A stretch of 64,000 nucleotides of DNA from Streptomyces sp. AJS327 (GCF_013450295.1 NZ_SKBR01000004.1:186001-250000), one strand, 5' to 3'; counted from the first letter of the stretch, positions 36,096 through 44,484 are shown. The notes: generated by a model not told the origin, from the letters alone. Made by a program: numbers and translations.

Positions 36096-36987
36096 ATGCC
36101 CCGTAAGCCGAAGATGACCGACGAAGAGCGCCGGGCCTACTCCGCCAAGATGCGCGGCGAAATCGAAGCCGTCATGGATCGTGCGTACGCCGCGATGGTC
36201 GCCCGCGAAGACTTCTGGGTCGCCGTCATGCGCACGGCCGCGAACCTCACCCACACGGACCGCGACGACCGCAGCCCCGCCAACTGCATTGCCGTCGCCG
36301 CCCAGCATCCCAATGCCACCCACGTACTCAGCTCCGGTGGCTGGCGAAAGCTCGGCCGGCTTCCCGGTCAAGGGCTCTACCTCTCTCCGTATCTGGACCC
36401 CGATCAAGCGGCGGCCCGATGAGGGGCGGGAGGCCACGGCCGCAGCCGCCGACGGCGCGCAGCGAGAGGCCGCCGACGAGGCTGCCGGGGGCGAGGCGCG
36501 CAAGGTGTCCGGCTTCAAGGCCGGGCCGGTTTTCGACATCAGCCAGACCGACGGCGATGCCTACGAGCCGCCCGCCGCCGCCCCGCTCGCCGTCGAGGTC
36601 ATCCGTGATGTCCTGGTGAGCCAGTACCGCGACCAGTACCACGAGGACTCCGAGCAGGCCGGGGGGTTCGACTTCGCCCAGGAAGCCCCCGACAACGCCG
36701 TCCGCATCCTCCTGTGCGGCCACGCGTGGCGACGCATCACCGAGGCGGACGCACCCCTTCCCGGTCAGCACGCCGCCGAGGTCGCCTCAGCCGCGCATGT
36801 GGCCGCGCTCATCCTCGGAATCACTCCCGGCCCGGCCGTCATGCCGCCGCTCGCGGGCATCATCACCGACGGCGGGAAGCCCCCGGTTCACGAGTCCGCC
36901 GTACGGGCCATCGAGGCAGGCCGCGCCATCGCCCGCGACGTCAGGGCCGCCGCCGAGCAGCGCCGCGAACTTGCCGTGATCGGTTGA
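36096..36987 (+). pseudogene. ArdC-like antirestriction gene, frameshifted
   Basis: The first frame (ATG 36096, stop 36422) gives PANCIAVAAQHPNATHVLSS then GGWRKLGR, the ArdC N-terminal ssDNA-binding-like domain. From about 36363 homology continues in the +1 frame (FPVKGSTSLRIWTPIKRRPD, then KVSGFKAGPVFDISQTDG) to 36987. The combined product is about 297 aa, the usual ArdC length. The shift falls at CGG CTT CCC GGT. ArdC proteins protect incoming plasmid DNA from restriction. Whether this is a mutation, a sequencing error or a programmed +1 shift cannot be told from one sequence; the zinc-protease-like HEXXH motif of longer ArdC proteins is not obvious. Confidence 0.75.
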
Positions 36988-37104
36988 CCCGAGGCTATAA
37001 CGTGGTTTAATTAGTGGTGTCGGGAGGGGGAGGGCAACCCCCCTCCCGACACCCCCGCCGGGGCCGACCGGCCCCGGCGGAACCTCTCACCAGAAGGACA
37101 CGAC
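36984..37104 (+). promoter_or_regulatory. Promoter and conserved leader 4
   Basis: -35 TTGACC (36984-36989) overlapping the upstream stop, 16-bp spacer, -10 TTTAAT (37006-37011). This leader has the longest hairpin: GTGTCGGGAGGGGG pairs with CCCCCTCCCGACAC around loop AGGGCAAC (GGGCAAC at 37032-37038). The second hairpin is CGCCGGGGCC-GACC-GGCCCCGGCG. Box CTCTCACCAG at 37084-37093, then AGAAGGA before ATG 37105. Confidence 0.8.
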
Positions 37105-37527
37105 ATGCTCACCACCGACCAGAAGCCCACCGTCCAGGACTTCCCCACCGCGACGCTCGTGATCGCCGGACCCTGGTTCCGGGGCCACCAGCTCGACACC
37201 CGACCGGCCGTCGTCGTCGGCCCGTTCGGAGGGCCGGAGTTCGCGGACGAGGCCACCATGTCCGTGGTCTGGTACTTCACCCTTGGTGCCCCGGAGCCGG
37301 GCGACTCCGTGCAGGCGATGTTCCCGCACGAGCTGACCACGCTGGACGACACGTTGGCCACGATGCACCAGGACACGTTCCGCGACATCGTCCGCAACCT
37401 GCGCCGGGGCCGGTTTGCCTACGACGACGGGGACGCGCTCCGCGCCGCCGTCCGCGAGGCATGGCGCGAGCGGACCGGACTGGCCGACGCCGACCCGGCC
37501 GCGCGGCACACGCTCCACCGCAGCTGA
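37105..37527 (+). CDS. Hypothetical 140-aa protein
   Basis: Starts MLTTDQKPTVQDFPTATLVI. The central part reads AVVVGPFGGPEFADEATMSV and VWYFTLGAPEPGDSVQAMFP, ending in an Arg-rich helix. No family recognised. It has its own promoter and leader (36984-37104), so it may be an important single-gene transcript of the element. Confidence 0.7.
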   Translation: MLTTDQKPTVQDFPTATLVIAGPWFRGHQLDTRPAVVVGPFGGPEFADEATMSVVWYFTLGAPEPGDSVQAMFPHELTTLDDTLATMHQDTFRDIVRNLRRGRFAYDDGDALRAAVREAWRERTGLADADPAARHTLHRS

Positions 37528-37843
37528 CACCAAGGGCCGCCGGTCCGGGGGAGGGCAACCTTCCGGACCGGCAGGCCCCCGAGCACCCCAGCGGACACCC
37601 CTTCGGGGCGGCAGGAAAGGTCCGGTGCGTTCACCGCCGCCGGCCGACTCCGCCGACCGACGACGGGCACCGGACCGCAGCGGACGCGCCCCGCGGGGGC
37701 GCGACTGCCCCTGTCGCCGCGCAGGCGCGACGACCCGCGAGCCGATCGTCCCTCACGGCCCGCGCCCGTGGTGCAGCGCCGCTGCCAACGCAAAGTCCGC
37801 CCTGCGGCCGGACCACAAACTCTCACCAGAAAAGACCAGTTCA
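37528..37843 (+). promoter_or_regulatory. Conserved leader 5 (no clear promoter)
   Basis: 316 bp upstream of the DUF3560 gene. The hairpin GCCGGTCCGG (37539-37548) and CCGGACCGGC (37563-37572) encloses GGGAGGGCAACCTT, with GGGCAAC at 37553-37559. Box CTCTCACCAG at 37820-37829, then AGAAAAGA before ATG 37844. The TTTAAT box is missing. The DNA between the hairpin and the box has no gene that I recognise. Confidence 0.6.
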
Positions 37844-39238
37844 ATGACTATCGAGATCACCCACACCCGCCGAGAAGGAACCCTGATCGAGGGGACCAGC
37901 CGGAGCGACGGATCGGCCGAGATCCTGCGACTCCGCGAGTACGGCCGCACCCAGCGCCAGCCCTTCCGCTGGAGCAGGAACCTTGGCTGCTGGTACCTCC
38001 CCCACAGCCGCGACCACGCCACCTACTCCCCCTCGCTCGAACGCCTCGCGCAGCGACTCCGCGTCGCAGGCTTCGAGGTCACGCTGACCATCGACAACGC
38101 CGACCGCCGAAGCTTCAGCGAGGCCGAACAGGAGCGACAGGAGAAGGCCGACGGCCGCGCCGATCGGTTCGGTGGGTACGCCGCCAACGCCGCCCAGTCC
38201 TCCGAGGCCGCGTGGAAGAAGAGCCAAGACATATCCGAGCGGTTCGCCTTCGGGCAGCCGATCCTCGTGGGTCACCATTCCGAGGGCCGCGCCCGCCGTG
38301 ATCACGCGCGGATGGACGACGCGATGCGCAAGAGCATCAGTGAGAGCAACCGCGCTTCCCACTGGACCGGCCGGGCGCAGGCCGCCGCGAACTACCAGCA
38401 GTTCAAGAAGGACCCCGGCCGCACGCTCCGCCGTCTCGACAAGCTGCGGGCCGACCTCCGCGCGGTCGAGAAGTGGCAGCGCGGCCAGTCCGCCAAGGGG
38501 TTCTCCCGGAACCCGGCAGACCCGGAGTTGGAGATCGAGCGTCAGGAGCTGACTGAGGAGATCGCCCACTGGGAGAAGGTCATCGAGGACGCCGAAGCAG
38601 AGGGCTTCACGATCTGGTCGCGGGCCGACTTCAAGCGCGGTGACTTCGTTCTCTACCGCGGTACCTGGTACGAGGTCCTGCGGGTCAACCCGAAGTCCGT
38701 GACCATCCCGCACATCCACAACAGCCCCGGCAAGCGCATTGTTCGCGCAGCGGACAACCGTCACGACGGTTGGACATGGACCGCCCCGTACTACGGCGTG
38801 TCCGGACGTAGGAGCGCCGACGAGATGCAGCAGCCGCCCCAGGCCCCGGCCACCGAACCGCAGGAGATTGCCGAGCAGCCCCCGGCGGTCGAAGAGCCGG
38901 TACCGGTCGGGGAGCCGACCGCCGCAGCGGCCCCCGCCGCGGGTGCGAGCTGGTTGGACAGCATGGCGCTGGTGCTGATCGCCTCGAAGAACTCCCCGCG
39001 CCGTCGCAAGCGCGCCTTGTGGGCGATGACCCGCCGTGAGGCACAGGCCGTGTGCGGCGACCCCCGTACCTCCGGACGCTCGTACATGCTCACCTGGACC
39101 GAGCGACCCGGCGTCGAAGGCACCGACTGGGAATGGGTGCCGGACAACGGGAGCTTGAACCCGGTCCTTTCGGACCTGGGCGTCACCCCGCACCGTGAAT
39201 GGTCCGCCGCCCCGCAGGCCCCGGCCGAGGCCGCGTAA
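37844..39238 (+). CDS. DUF3560-domain protein
   Basis: 464 aa. The N-terminal ~90 residues (MTIEITHTRREGTLIEGTSR, RLREYGRTQRQPFRWSRNLG, CWYLPHSRDHATYSPSLERL) form a small DUF of plasmid proteins. The DUF3560 core follows at about residues 105-190 (DRFGGYAANAAQSSEAAWKK, RFAFGQPILVGHHSEGRARR, DHARMDDAMRKSISESNRAS). The region FKRGDFVLYRGTWYEVLRVN at about residue 265 looks like an SH3-type barrel. DUF3560 proteins are frequent on actinobacterial plasmids and phages; the activity is unknown. Confidence 0.9.
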   Translation: MTIEITHTRREGTLIEGTSRSDGSAEILRLREYGRTQRQPFRWSRNLGCWYLPHSRDHATYSPSLERLAQRLRVAGFEVTLTIDNADRRSFSEAEQERQEKADGRADRFGGYAANAAQSSEAAWKKSQDISERFAFGQPILVGHHSEGRARRDHARMDDAMRKSISESNRASHWTGRAQAAANYQQFKKDPGRTLRRLDKLRADLRAVEKWQRGQSAKGFSRNPADPELEIERQELTEEIAHWEKVIEDAEAEGFTIWSRADFKRGDFVLYRGTWYEVLRVNPKSVTIPHIHNSPGKRIVRAADNRHDGWTWTAPYYGVSGRRSADEMQQPPQAPATEPQEIAEQPPAVEEPVPVGEPTAAAAPAAGASWLDSMALVLIASKNSPRRRKRALWAMTRREAQAVCGDPRTSGRSYMLTWTERPGVEGTDWEWVPDNGSLNPVLSDLGVTPHREWSAAPQAPAEAA

Positions 39239-39310
39239 CCACGCCCCCGCCCGCCCCGGCGGCCGAGCGCGCCGGGGCGGGCCTCTCTCTCACCAGAACA
39301 GGGCACCACC
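39239..39310 (+). promoter_or_regulatory. Conserved leader 6 (short)
   Basis: Short leader between the DUF3560 stop and ATG 39311. It has one perfect 13-bp hairpin, GCCCGCCCCGGCG (39249-39261) and CGCCGGGGCGGGC (39270-39282), without the GGGCAAC loop, followed directly by CTCTCACCAG (39287-39296). No promoter, so this gene probably reads through from the DUF3560 transcript. Confidence 0.6.
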
Positions 39311-39943
39311 ATGACCACGCAACTCCTCGAATGACCCGCGACCGTCGCCGTCCCCGCCACTGAAGCGGGCAGGCTCATCGTCCCCGCGACCCAGGGCACC
39401 ACCACCGTCCCGAAGTACCGCGTCGGCGCCCCTGACATCCAGTGCCGATATCCCGTGATCGTGGGCGAAGACCAGGTCATCGGCCGCGCCTACAGGTGGC
39501 ACCGTGACTGGCTCGTCCTCACCACCGCGGGCGAACACAACCTCCGTCGCCCGCCGAAGGGAACACCGGGTACCGAGATGGCCGCCGCCCATCTCGCGGA
39601 GCAGTACGCCGCCGGTCGGATCGGCGCCGTCCCCCTGGACCAGGTCCTCGCCGAGGCCCCCACCCCGCTGTGCGGGCCGGTGCCTCTCCTGCACCCGCGG
39701 ATGCCGGTCAACGATCGCAACATCGAGGGCGCGCTGACCGCGTTCGCGGGGCTCCGGGCTCACCACTGGCGGGCAGCCCTCACCGGGTTTCCCGGCAGCG
39801 ACAACCACTGGTACCTCAGCTGCGAGTTGTGCCCGTGGGAGGGCCCGAAGTTCTGGTCGCACTTGCGCGGGCGCAACGGGGGCCGCCGAGCGCGCGCCGT
39901 CACAAGGGCGGGTGCATCGGAGAGGACAAGGTCCGCCGACTGA
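39311..39943 (+). pseudogene. Hypothetical gene with early in-frame TGA
   Basis: ATG 39311 sits at the correct distance from the CTCTCACCAG box but the eighth codon is TGA (39332-39334, after MTTQLLE). The same frame then runs open to 39943: PATVAVPATEAGRLIVPATQ, KYRVGAPDIQCRYPVIVGED, LTGFPGSDNHWYLSCELCPW, EGPKFWSHLRGRNGG. A TGG-to-TGA change is the simplest reading. GTG 39455 could restart translation of 162 aa. The C-terminal CELCPWEGPKFWSHLRGR resembles a Cys-containing finger. Family unknown. Confidence 0.65.
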
Positions 39944-40020
39944 TCCCCGCCTACCACTAGCAGCCCGACTGGGGCGGCGGCAGCGCGCCGCCGCCCCTGT
40001 CCCTCCCGAAGGACAGCACC

Positions 40021-40425
40021 GTGCCGACCCGCCACACCCCCGAGAGCATCGTCATCGCGGACACCCCCGCCGCGATCCTGGAATGGGCCGCCCGCCACAT
40101 CGAACACGTCGGCATCCACCAAGGCCCGCGCCTCTTCGACGGTCCCGGCCGCACCGCCACCCTGCCGTGCTGGCCGCGCGGCGCCCTCCAAGTCGCCGCC
40201 GGCCACGGGCGGGGAGCCGCCGGCCGGACGTACGACTGGGACCGCATCGACCGCACACGCGACCAGGCGTTCGCCACCCTCGCAGAAACCCTCGCCGGTC
40301 ACCCCGTCGACGCCGACGACCCGGGCGCCGCCAAGGTCCTGCACCGCCAGGTCCTCGACCGGTGGAGCGCCGAACCCGGCCGTACCGCCGCCGACGCCGC
40401 CCGCGCCGAACACGCCCTGTTCTGA
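40021..40425 (+). CDS. DUF6197-like protein
   Basis: 134 aa from GTG 40021 (MPTRHTPESIVIADTPAAIL). It resembles the small DUF6197 proteins of actinobacterial phages and plasmids: a first helix ILEWAARHIEHVG, then PRLFDGPGRTATLPCWPRGA, and a helix FATLAETLAGH near residue 95. The function is unknown. The family assignment is from memory of the pattern and is moderate. Confidence 0.65.
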   Translation: MPTRHTPESIVIADTPAAILEWAARHIEHVGIHQGPRLFDGPGRTATLPCWPRGALQVAAGHGRGAAGRTYDWDRIDRTRDQAFATLAETLAGHPVDADDPGAAKVLHRQVLDRWSAEPGRTAADAARAEHALF

Positions 40426-40470
40426 CCCCGGACGCCCCGCCAGCATCCTCAACCACCGAAGGCCATCACG

Positions 40471-40869
40471 ATGGACGAGACGACAGAAGACCGCAGCACC
40501 ACCAGGACGCCCAGCCGCCGAGGAGCCGCCACACCCAGCCGGGACGGCGTCCACCGGCTCAGCGTTCCCCTCCACCCCCGGCTTAGCGCGACCGAGCTGA
40601 TCCGCGTACTCCTCGCAGCCCCCGGAGAAACCGACCTCTCCACCCTCGACCCCGTAGAAGTCCGGTCGCTCATAGCCGACGTGCTCACGCAGCACGGCTA
40701 TGACGTGCTCGACCGATCGCCGTACTACCCGGAGCTGGACCGCCACCAGGACGCCCGCCGCGCCGTGCGCCGCGCGTACGGGCCGCGATTCCTCGACGCC
40801 CTCGACGAACAGACCGTGCTCGCGGACCCACTCCGCGAAGTGCTCGCCGCCGGAAGCAGGAAACCGTGA
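40471..40869 (+). CDS. Hypothetical 132-aa protein
   Basis: ATG 40471 (MDETTEDRSTTRTPSRRGAA). The folded part seems to start at about residue 30 (LSVPLHPRLSATELIRVLLA, LIADVLTQHGYDVLDRSPYY). No family recognised. The stop overlaps the next start (GTGA at 40866-40869). Confidence 0.65.
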   Translation: MDETTEDRSTTRTPSRRGAATPSRDGVHRLSVPLHPRLSATELIRVLLAAPGETDLSTLDPVEVRSLIADVLTQHGYDVLDRSPYYPELDRHQDARRAVRRAYGPRFLDALDEQTVLADPLREVLAAGSRKP

Positions 40870-41475
40870 CGGCCACCGTCCCCGAGCCGACCGGGGCACG
40901 GGCGCGGCAGACGTACTACTGGCGAGTGCGCAACGCGCGGACCCGCCACCGGCCCGAGACCGCGGCGCAGGCGTGGCACATCCAGCCCGGACACCCCGGC
41001 GGCGCGTACAGCGACTTCGGCCGCGAGCTGTACCCGCCCGCACACCACACCCCGACCCTGCTCTCCCGCAGCCGGCCGACCGGCCGCCGGGGGGAGAAAC
41101 AGGAGTTCTGCGGCGGGTGCCTCGTGTGCGGGTGGGAAGGTCCCGTGTACTCCGGTGACGGATTCGGAGAGGGAGATAACGAAGCGGTGGAGGAGGCGCA
41201 CGACCATGCGTTCCCCGGTTGGAGGACGCTGCCGCCGATCACCACGGTCGAGGACCGATGGGGCTGTGCCACGGAGCCGGAGCCGCTGGGCCCAGCTCAC
41301 CGCCCGCTACCCGGCCGACTGGATCGACCAGGGCGCTCCCGTCGTGGCGTGGAGCCGGTACAGCCGCGAAGCCCACGCTCCTCCGCACGCGGAACGCCCC
41401 CGCTACGAACTCCGCATCACCCGGCCATCCGTCGACCGGGGTCGACGCGACGCAGATCAGGGGGCCCTTTTCTGA
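40866..41475 (+). pseudogene. DUF6349-like protein, frameshifted
   Basis: From GTG 40866 the frame gives a Cys-containing finger (FCGGCLVCGWEGPVYSGDGF) followed by NEAVEEAHDHAFPGWRTLPP. Near 41280 homology moves to the +1 frame (RWAQLTARYPADWIDQGAPV, VAWSRYSREAHAPPHAERPR) and ends at 41475. Together these match the layout of DUF6349 proteins (unknown function, common on actinobacterial mobile elements). Without the shift the first frame continues to 41609 with meaningless sequence. Confidence 0.6.
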
Positions 41476-41524
41476 TGACCGCCGTCGTCCGGATCAGGGC
41501 CCCGTCCGCTCGACGCAAAGGTGG

Positions 41525-41672
41525 TTTAATTACTCCGCCGTCAGCGGAGCGGGCAACCTCCGACCGGCCGCGCGTCCCCCAGGACGCCGCGCACCCAGAC
41601 ACCAGATGACGGCCAGCGCACAAGGGCAACAAGGCACTGGCCGTCGGTGTCTCTCACCAGAAAGACCACACC
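41525..41672 (+). promoter_or_regulatory. Conserved leader 7 with TTTAAT box
   Basis: GGTGG-TTTAAT-TA (TTTAAT at 41525-41530); a good -35 is not visible. GGGCAAC occurs twice: at 41551-41557 beside the hairpin CTCCGC-CGTCA-GCGGAG, and at 41624-41630 inside a hairpin GGCCAG ... CTGGCC. Box CTCTCACCAG at 41651-41660 precedes AGAAAGA and ATG 41673. Confidence 0.65.
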
Positions 41673-42290
41673 ATGCTATGTGACCGACGCCCCCACTGTC
41701 CCCAGCCCGGCGACATCGCCCAGCTCACGAGGGGTAACAGCATCGGCGCCGATCCCACCGACAGCTTCGTCATTGTCGAGGACTTCTCGCCGACCGGCCG
41801 CCATCTCGTGCTCAACCTGCCCGTCGACCACCCCGGCCGCGCCGACTGGGCCGCTGCCGTCCCCCTCGCCGACATCGCCACCCTCCCCGGCTCGAACCAG
41901 TGGGCAGTCGTACGTGGACGCCGACCCAGGACCCGGACGACATCCAGTGGCCGCGCGGAGCGGTCACGACCCCGACCAAGGACAGGAGACGACCGTGTCC
42001 CCCAAGACCGGCCGCACGCTCTACTCACGCACAGACCTACGCAAGGTCCACGGCATCAGCGAACCCACGCTTCAGAACCTCTGGACCAACCGGGAGAACA
42101 ACGGGCACCCGCCCGTCGCGGACACCATCGACGGCGTCATGCACTGGGACGGCGACGCATGGGCGACGTGGCACCACGAGCTTCAGCGGCAGCGCGCTGC
42201 CGCCAGCACCACCAACCCGCCGAAGCTCGACGGCGACCCCGAAGAGATGGTGGGCCCTGCCGAGGCCGCGAAGGTCTGCGGCTTCGCTGA
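41673..42290 (+). CDS. Hypothetical protein, 3' end uncertain
   Basis: The first ~85 residues look real (MLCDRRPHCPQPGDIAQLTR, PTDSFVIVEDFSPTGRHLVL, WAAAVPLADIATLPGSNQW). After about 41905 the most protein-like frame is another one (TWTPTQDPDDIQWPRGAVTT). The nominal frame continues for 300 bp across the next gene. A frameshift near 41905 and a true end close to 41990 are likely. No family recognised. Confidence 0.45.
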   Translation: MLCDRRPHCPQPGDIAQLTRGNSIGADPTDSFVIVEDFSPTGRHLVLNLPVDHPGRADWAAAVPLADIATLPGSNQWAVVRGRRPRTRTTSSGRAERSRPRPRTGDDRVPQDRPHALLTHRPTQGPRHQRTHASEPLDQPGEQRAPARRGHHRRRHALGRRRMGDVAPRASAAARCRQHHQPAEARRRPRRDGGPCRGREGLRLR

Positions 42291-42648
42291 CTCCGCCACG
42301 GTCTCCCACTACGTCAAGAACCCGCCCGAGGGGTGGCCAGAGCCAGACGACTGGGACGTGCTTCCGACCCGTCGGCGCCCGAAGTGGAAGCGGTGGAGGC
42401 TGTGGCAGTACCTCGCGGAGCGCAAGGGCCGCGGGCACGCCGGCGGGCGCCCGAAGGGCCGCTGCGGGCTCGCGTACCCGTACCAGGGGGACGAGCGGCT
42501 GACCCTCGCCCGGCAGGCCATTGCCGCGAACCCCGGCGCGAAGAACGCCGAACTGATTCCCGAACTCCAGAAGCAGACGGAGAAGACCTACTCACGCCCC
42601 ACCTGGAATCTGATCCTCAAGTCCGCCCGCGAGAACCCGGGGGAGTGA
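41995..42648 (+). CDS. Putative DNA-binding protein with repeated HTH-like domains
   Basis: 217 aa from GTG 41995, with AGGAG about 8 nt upstream. Two similar predicted helix-turn-helix segments: YSRTDLRKVHGISEPTLQNL at about residue 10 and VGPAEAAKVCGFADSATVSH at about residue 85, each followed by a Trp-rich wing-like stretch (DAWATWHHELQRQ; WKRWRLWQYLAERKGRG). The C-terminus (LARQAIAANPGAKNAELIPE) is shared with the fragment at 24396-24605. It may be a transfer or copy-control regulator of the element; this is inferred from position. Confidence 0.7.
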   Translation: MSPKTGRTLYSRTDLRKVHGISEPTLQNLWTNRENNGHPPVADTIDGVMHWDGDAWATWHHELQRQRAAASTTNPPKLDGDPEEMVGPAEAAKVCGFADSATVSHYVKNPPEGWPEPDDWDVLPTRRRPKWKRWRLWQYLAERKGRGHAGGRPKGRCGLAYPYQGDERLTLARQAIAANPGAKNAELIPELQKQTEKTYSRPTWNLILKSARENPGE

Positions 42649-42651
42649 CCC

Positions 42652-42828
42652 GTGCCCGACACCCGCTGTCCGCGCTGCGGCGGCCCGCTCGGTGAACGGC
42701 CCGCACGTTCCCGGCTGACCACCGACCGCGAGGTCTTCATCTGCACGACGTGCGGTACGGAGGAAGCCGTGCGCGAAGCCCAAGGACAGGCGCCGGTGCC
42801 GTTCGGCGAATGGCCTCTGAACACATAG
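42652..42828 (+). CDS. Small zinc-ribbon protein
   Basis: 58 aa, GTG start 3 bp after the previous stop. CPRCGGPL near the N-terminus and CTTCGTEE at about residue 38 give a C-x2-C ... C-x2-C zinc ribbon. It ends PVPFGEWPLNT. Such small ribbons occur next to regulators on actinobacterial plasmids. The function is unknown. It is co-transcribed with the DNA-binding protein. Confidence 0.75.
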   Translation: MPDTRCPRCGGPLGERPARSRLTTDREVFICTTCGTEEAVREAQGQAPVPFGEWPLNT

Positions 42829-43281
42829 CCGTCGGCCAAGAGAGCCACCCGGCGAACATGACGAAGGTCTCCGCTTCAATCGGCAGTCTGGAGCGGGGGC
42901 CTTCGCCATGTCACCAGGCGCTGGCGGTTCGGGCAGGGCCCAACCAAGACCGCACGATCCGGCAGCAGAGGCGACGGATCAGCCGCTACGAGCCCTCCGC
43001 CGGTCGGGGCCCGCTCCGCCCTCCGGGCGAGCGCTCGGGTGCATAGGGCGAAGTCTGACCACCGGGCCCGAACCGGCCCTCCGCGTCGGTGTCCGATGCG
43101 GCTGGCGGCTGCATCCCTCGATGGTCGTGACCAGCGGGGCGAAAGATGCCCCCGCGCGATCGGCGGCCGGATATACAGACCTACCTCGCATCCTCGACGG
43201 CCGCGACCCGTAGCCCGCAGCCCTCCGCTGTCGTTGAACACGAGAAACGTCATCGCGGGCGGACACGGAAGGCGATCTCCG
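42829..43281. other. Intergenic, nothing recognised
   Basis: 453 bp between the zinc ribbon and the HNH gene. GC-rich, no convincing gene. GGAAGG at about 43267-43272 is the ribosome site for the HNH gene. Confidence 0.35.
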
Positions 43282-44283
43282 ATGACAGGACGTACGCCTT
43301 CAGGCCCGATTGAGCATCGGGGGCCGACCGAAGCGACAGTAAAGCAGCTCTACGCCACCGCCTTCCGGTGCGGCGAACCCGGATGCAGCAGGCCGCTCTA
43401 CCGGATGAACAACGAGACCGGGGAGACGATCCTCAACAGCCGCGTGGCGCACATCCACGCGCGAAGCGAGGGCGGTCCTCGCTGGGAACCGCAGATGACG
43501 GAGGCGGAGAACCGCAGCGCAGAAAACCTCCTGCCTCTGTGCCTGGAACACGCTGCGGAAATCGATGACACTCCAGCGCATTACCCGGCTGACCTGCTCC
43601 GGGAGTGGAAGAGGCAGCAGCTCGCCGAGCATGCCGCGATGCAGAAGGCGTGGCCGATCACTGACGACGAGGCCGCAGAAGTGGTCGAGCAGTCGTTCGG
43701 CACCCAGCAGGAGGCAGCCGCCACGGCGGAAGCCGCAGCTGTGGCGGAGGTGGCCCGGTGTGCCGGGCGGCTGCTGGAGATCAGTCGGCGGGAGCGGCCT
43801 GCTGCGGCGGACGCGGCCCGTTCCTGGCGAGCGATGAGAGCCTGGTGGAATCGGCAGTTGGGCCCGATCTTTGACCTTGAATCCGGGGAACGGATCACAG
43901 GCGATGAGGCGCGGGTTGAGCCGCCGCGTAGGGACACGGAGGAGTGCAAGTCCGCTGTGCGGTCTGCCCTGCGTACGGCAAGGGAGGCTATGGAGCCGGC
44001 GGCCCTTGATCTTCTGGCCGAGCTGGGCGCGGTGCGCGCGGTCGCGAAGGGCTTGGCCCCATGGTCCGACTGGGTGGAACGGGAAACGCGGAGTTTGATG
44101 AGTGCTGCCGCCCAGTGGGACATGGCTTCCACCGATGACGGTGCGTGGTGCGATGCGGTTTCCGGACTGGAGAGGGCGGCACAGGGTCTTGGTGCGGCCT
44201 GGCGCGGGGAGTCCGCCGAATCGCCTCCGCCGCAGCCGCCCGTTTCGCAGCGAGAGGGCCGGGTCAGCTCGCAGACCCAGTGA
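43282..44283 (+). CDS. HNH endonuclease-like protein with helical C-terminus
   Basis: 333 aa. The N-terminal ~100 residues form an HNH-type site: FRCGEPGCSRPLYRMNNETG (Cys pair), SRVAHIHARSEGGPRW (the A-H-I core), and ENRSAENLLPLCLEHAAEID (the N and C-terminal Cys/His parts). A long Ala/Glu-rich helical region follows (residues about 125-320). Nucleases of this shape often serve in phage or plasmid defence, with the helical part as sensor or oligomerisation unit. It lies between the element's regulators and the relaxase. The defence role is inferred. Confidence 0.75.
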   Translation: MTGRTPSGPIEHRGPTEATVKQLYATAFRCGEPGCSRPLYRMNNETGETILNSRVAHIHARSEGGPRWEPQMTEAENRSAENLLPLCLEHAAEIDDTPAHYPADLLREWKRQQLAEHAAMQKAWPITDDEAAEVVEQSFGTQQEAAATAEAAAVAEVARCAGRLLEISRRERPAAADAARSWRAMRAWWNRQLGPIFDLESGERITGDEARVEPPRRDTEECKSAVRSALRTAREAMEPAALDLLAELGAVRAVAKGLAPWSDWVERETRSLMSAAAQWDMASTDDGAWCDAVSGLERAAQGLGAAWRGESAESPPPQPPVSQREGRVSSQTQ

Positions 44284-44484
44284 CTCGCCCCGGTGGAAAG
44301 CCGATACCCGGAGCAGTGACTGCGAGGCCCAATCGTCGTACCGCCGCAGCGCGTACGCCATCCCAGCCCGCGCACCTCGCACCTCGCACAGAGGTAGCAG
44401 TCCAACCGGACATCAGGTTCCAGGAGCCTGATCCGCCCGAGCGACCAGGCCGATCCGAGTGCCCGAGGCTCCCCCTCGTTGATC

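Noticed and set aside
39332..39334. TGA as a selenocysteine codon
   Set aside because: No SECIS-like hairpin obvious and the flanking protein is not a known selenoprotein. A TGG-to-TGA change is simpler.
30435..41672. A known riboswitch class for the repeated leaders
   Set aside because: No match to the consensus of common classes (for example cobalamin, TPP, SAM, ykkC, ydaO) that I could recognise by eye; a covariance search was not possible.
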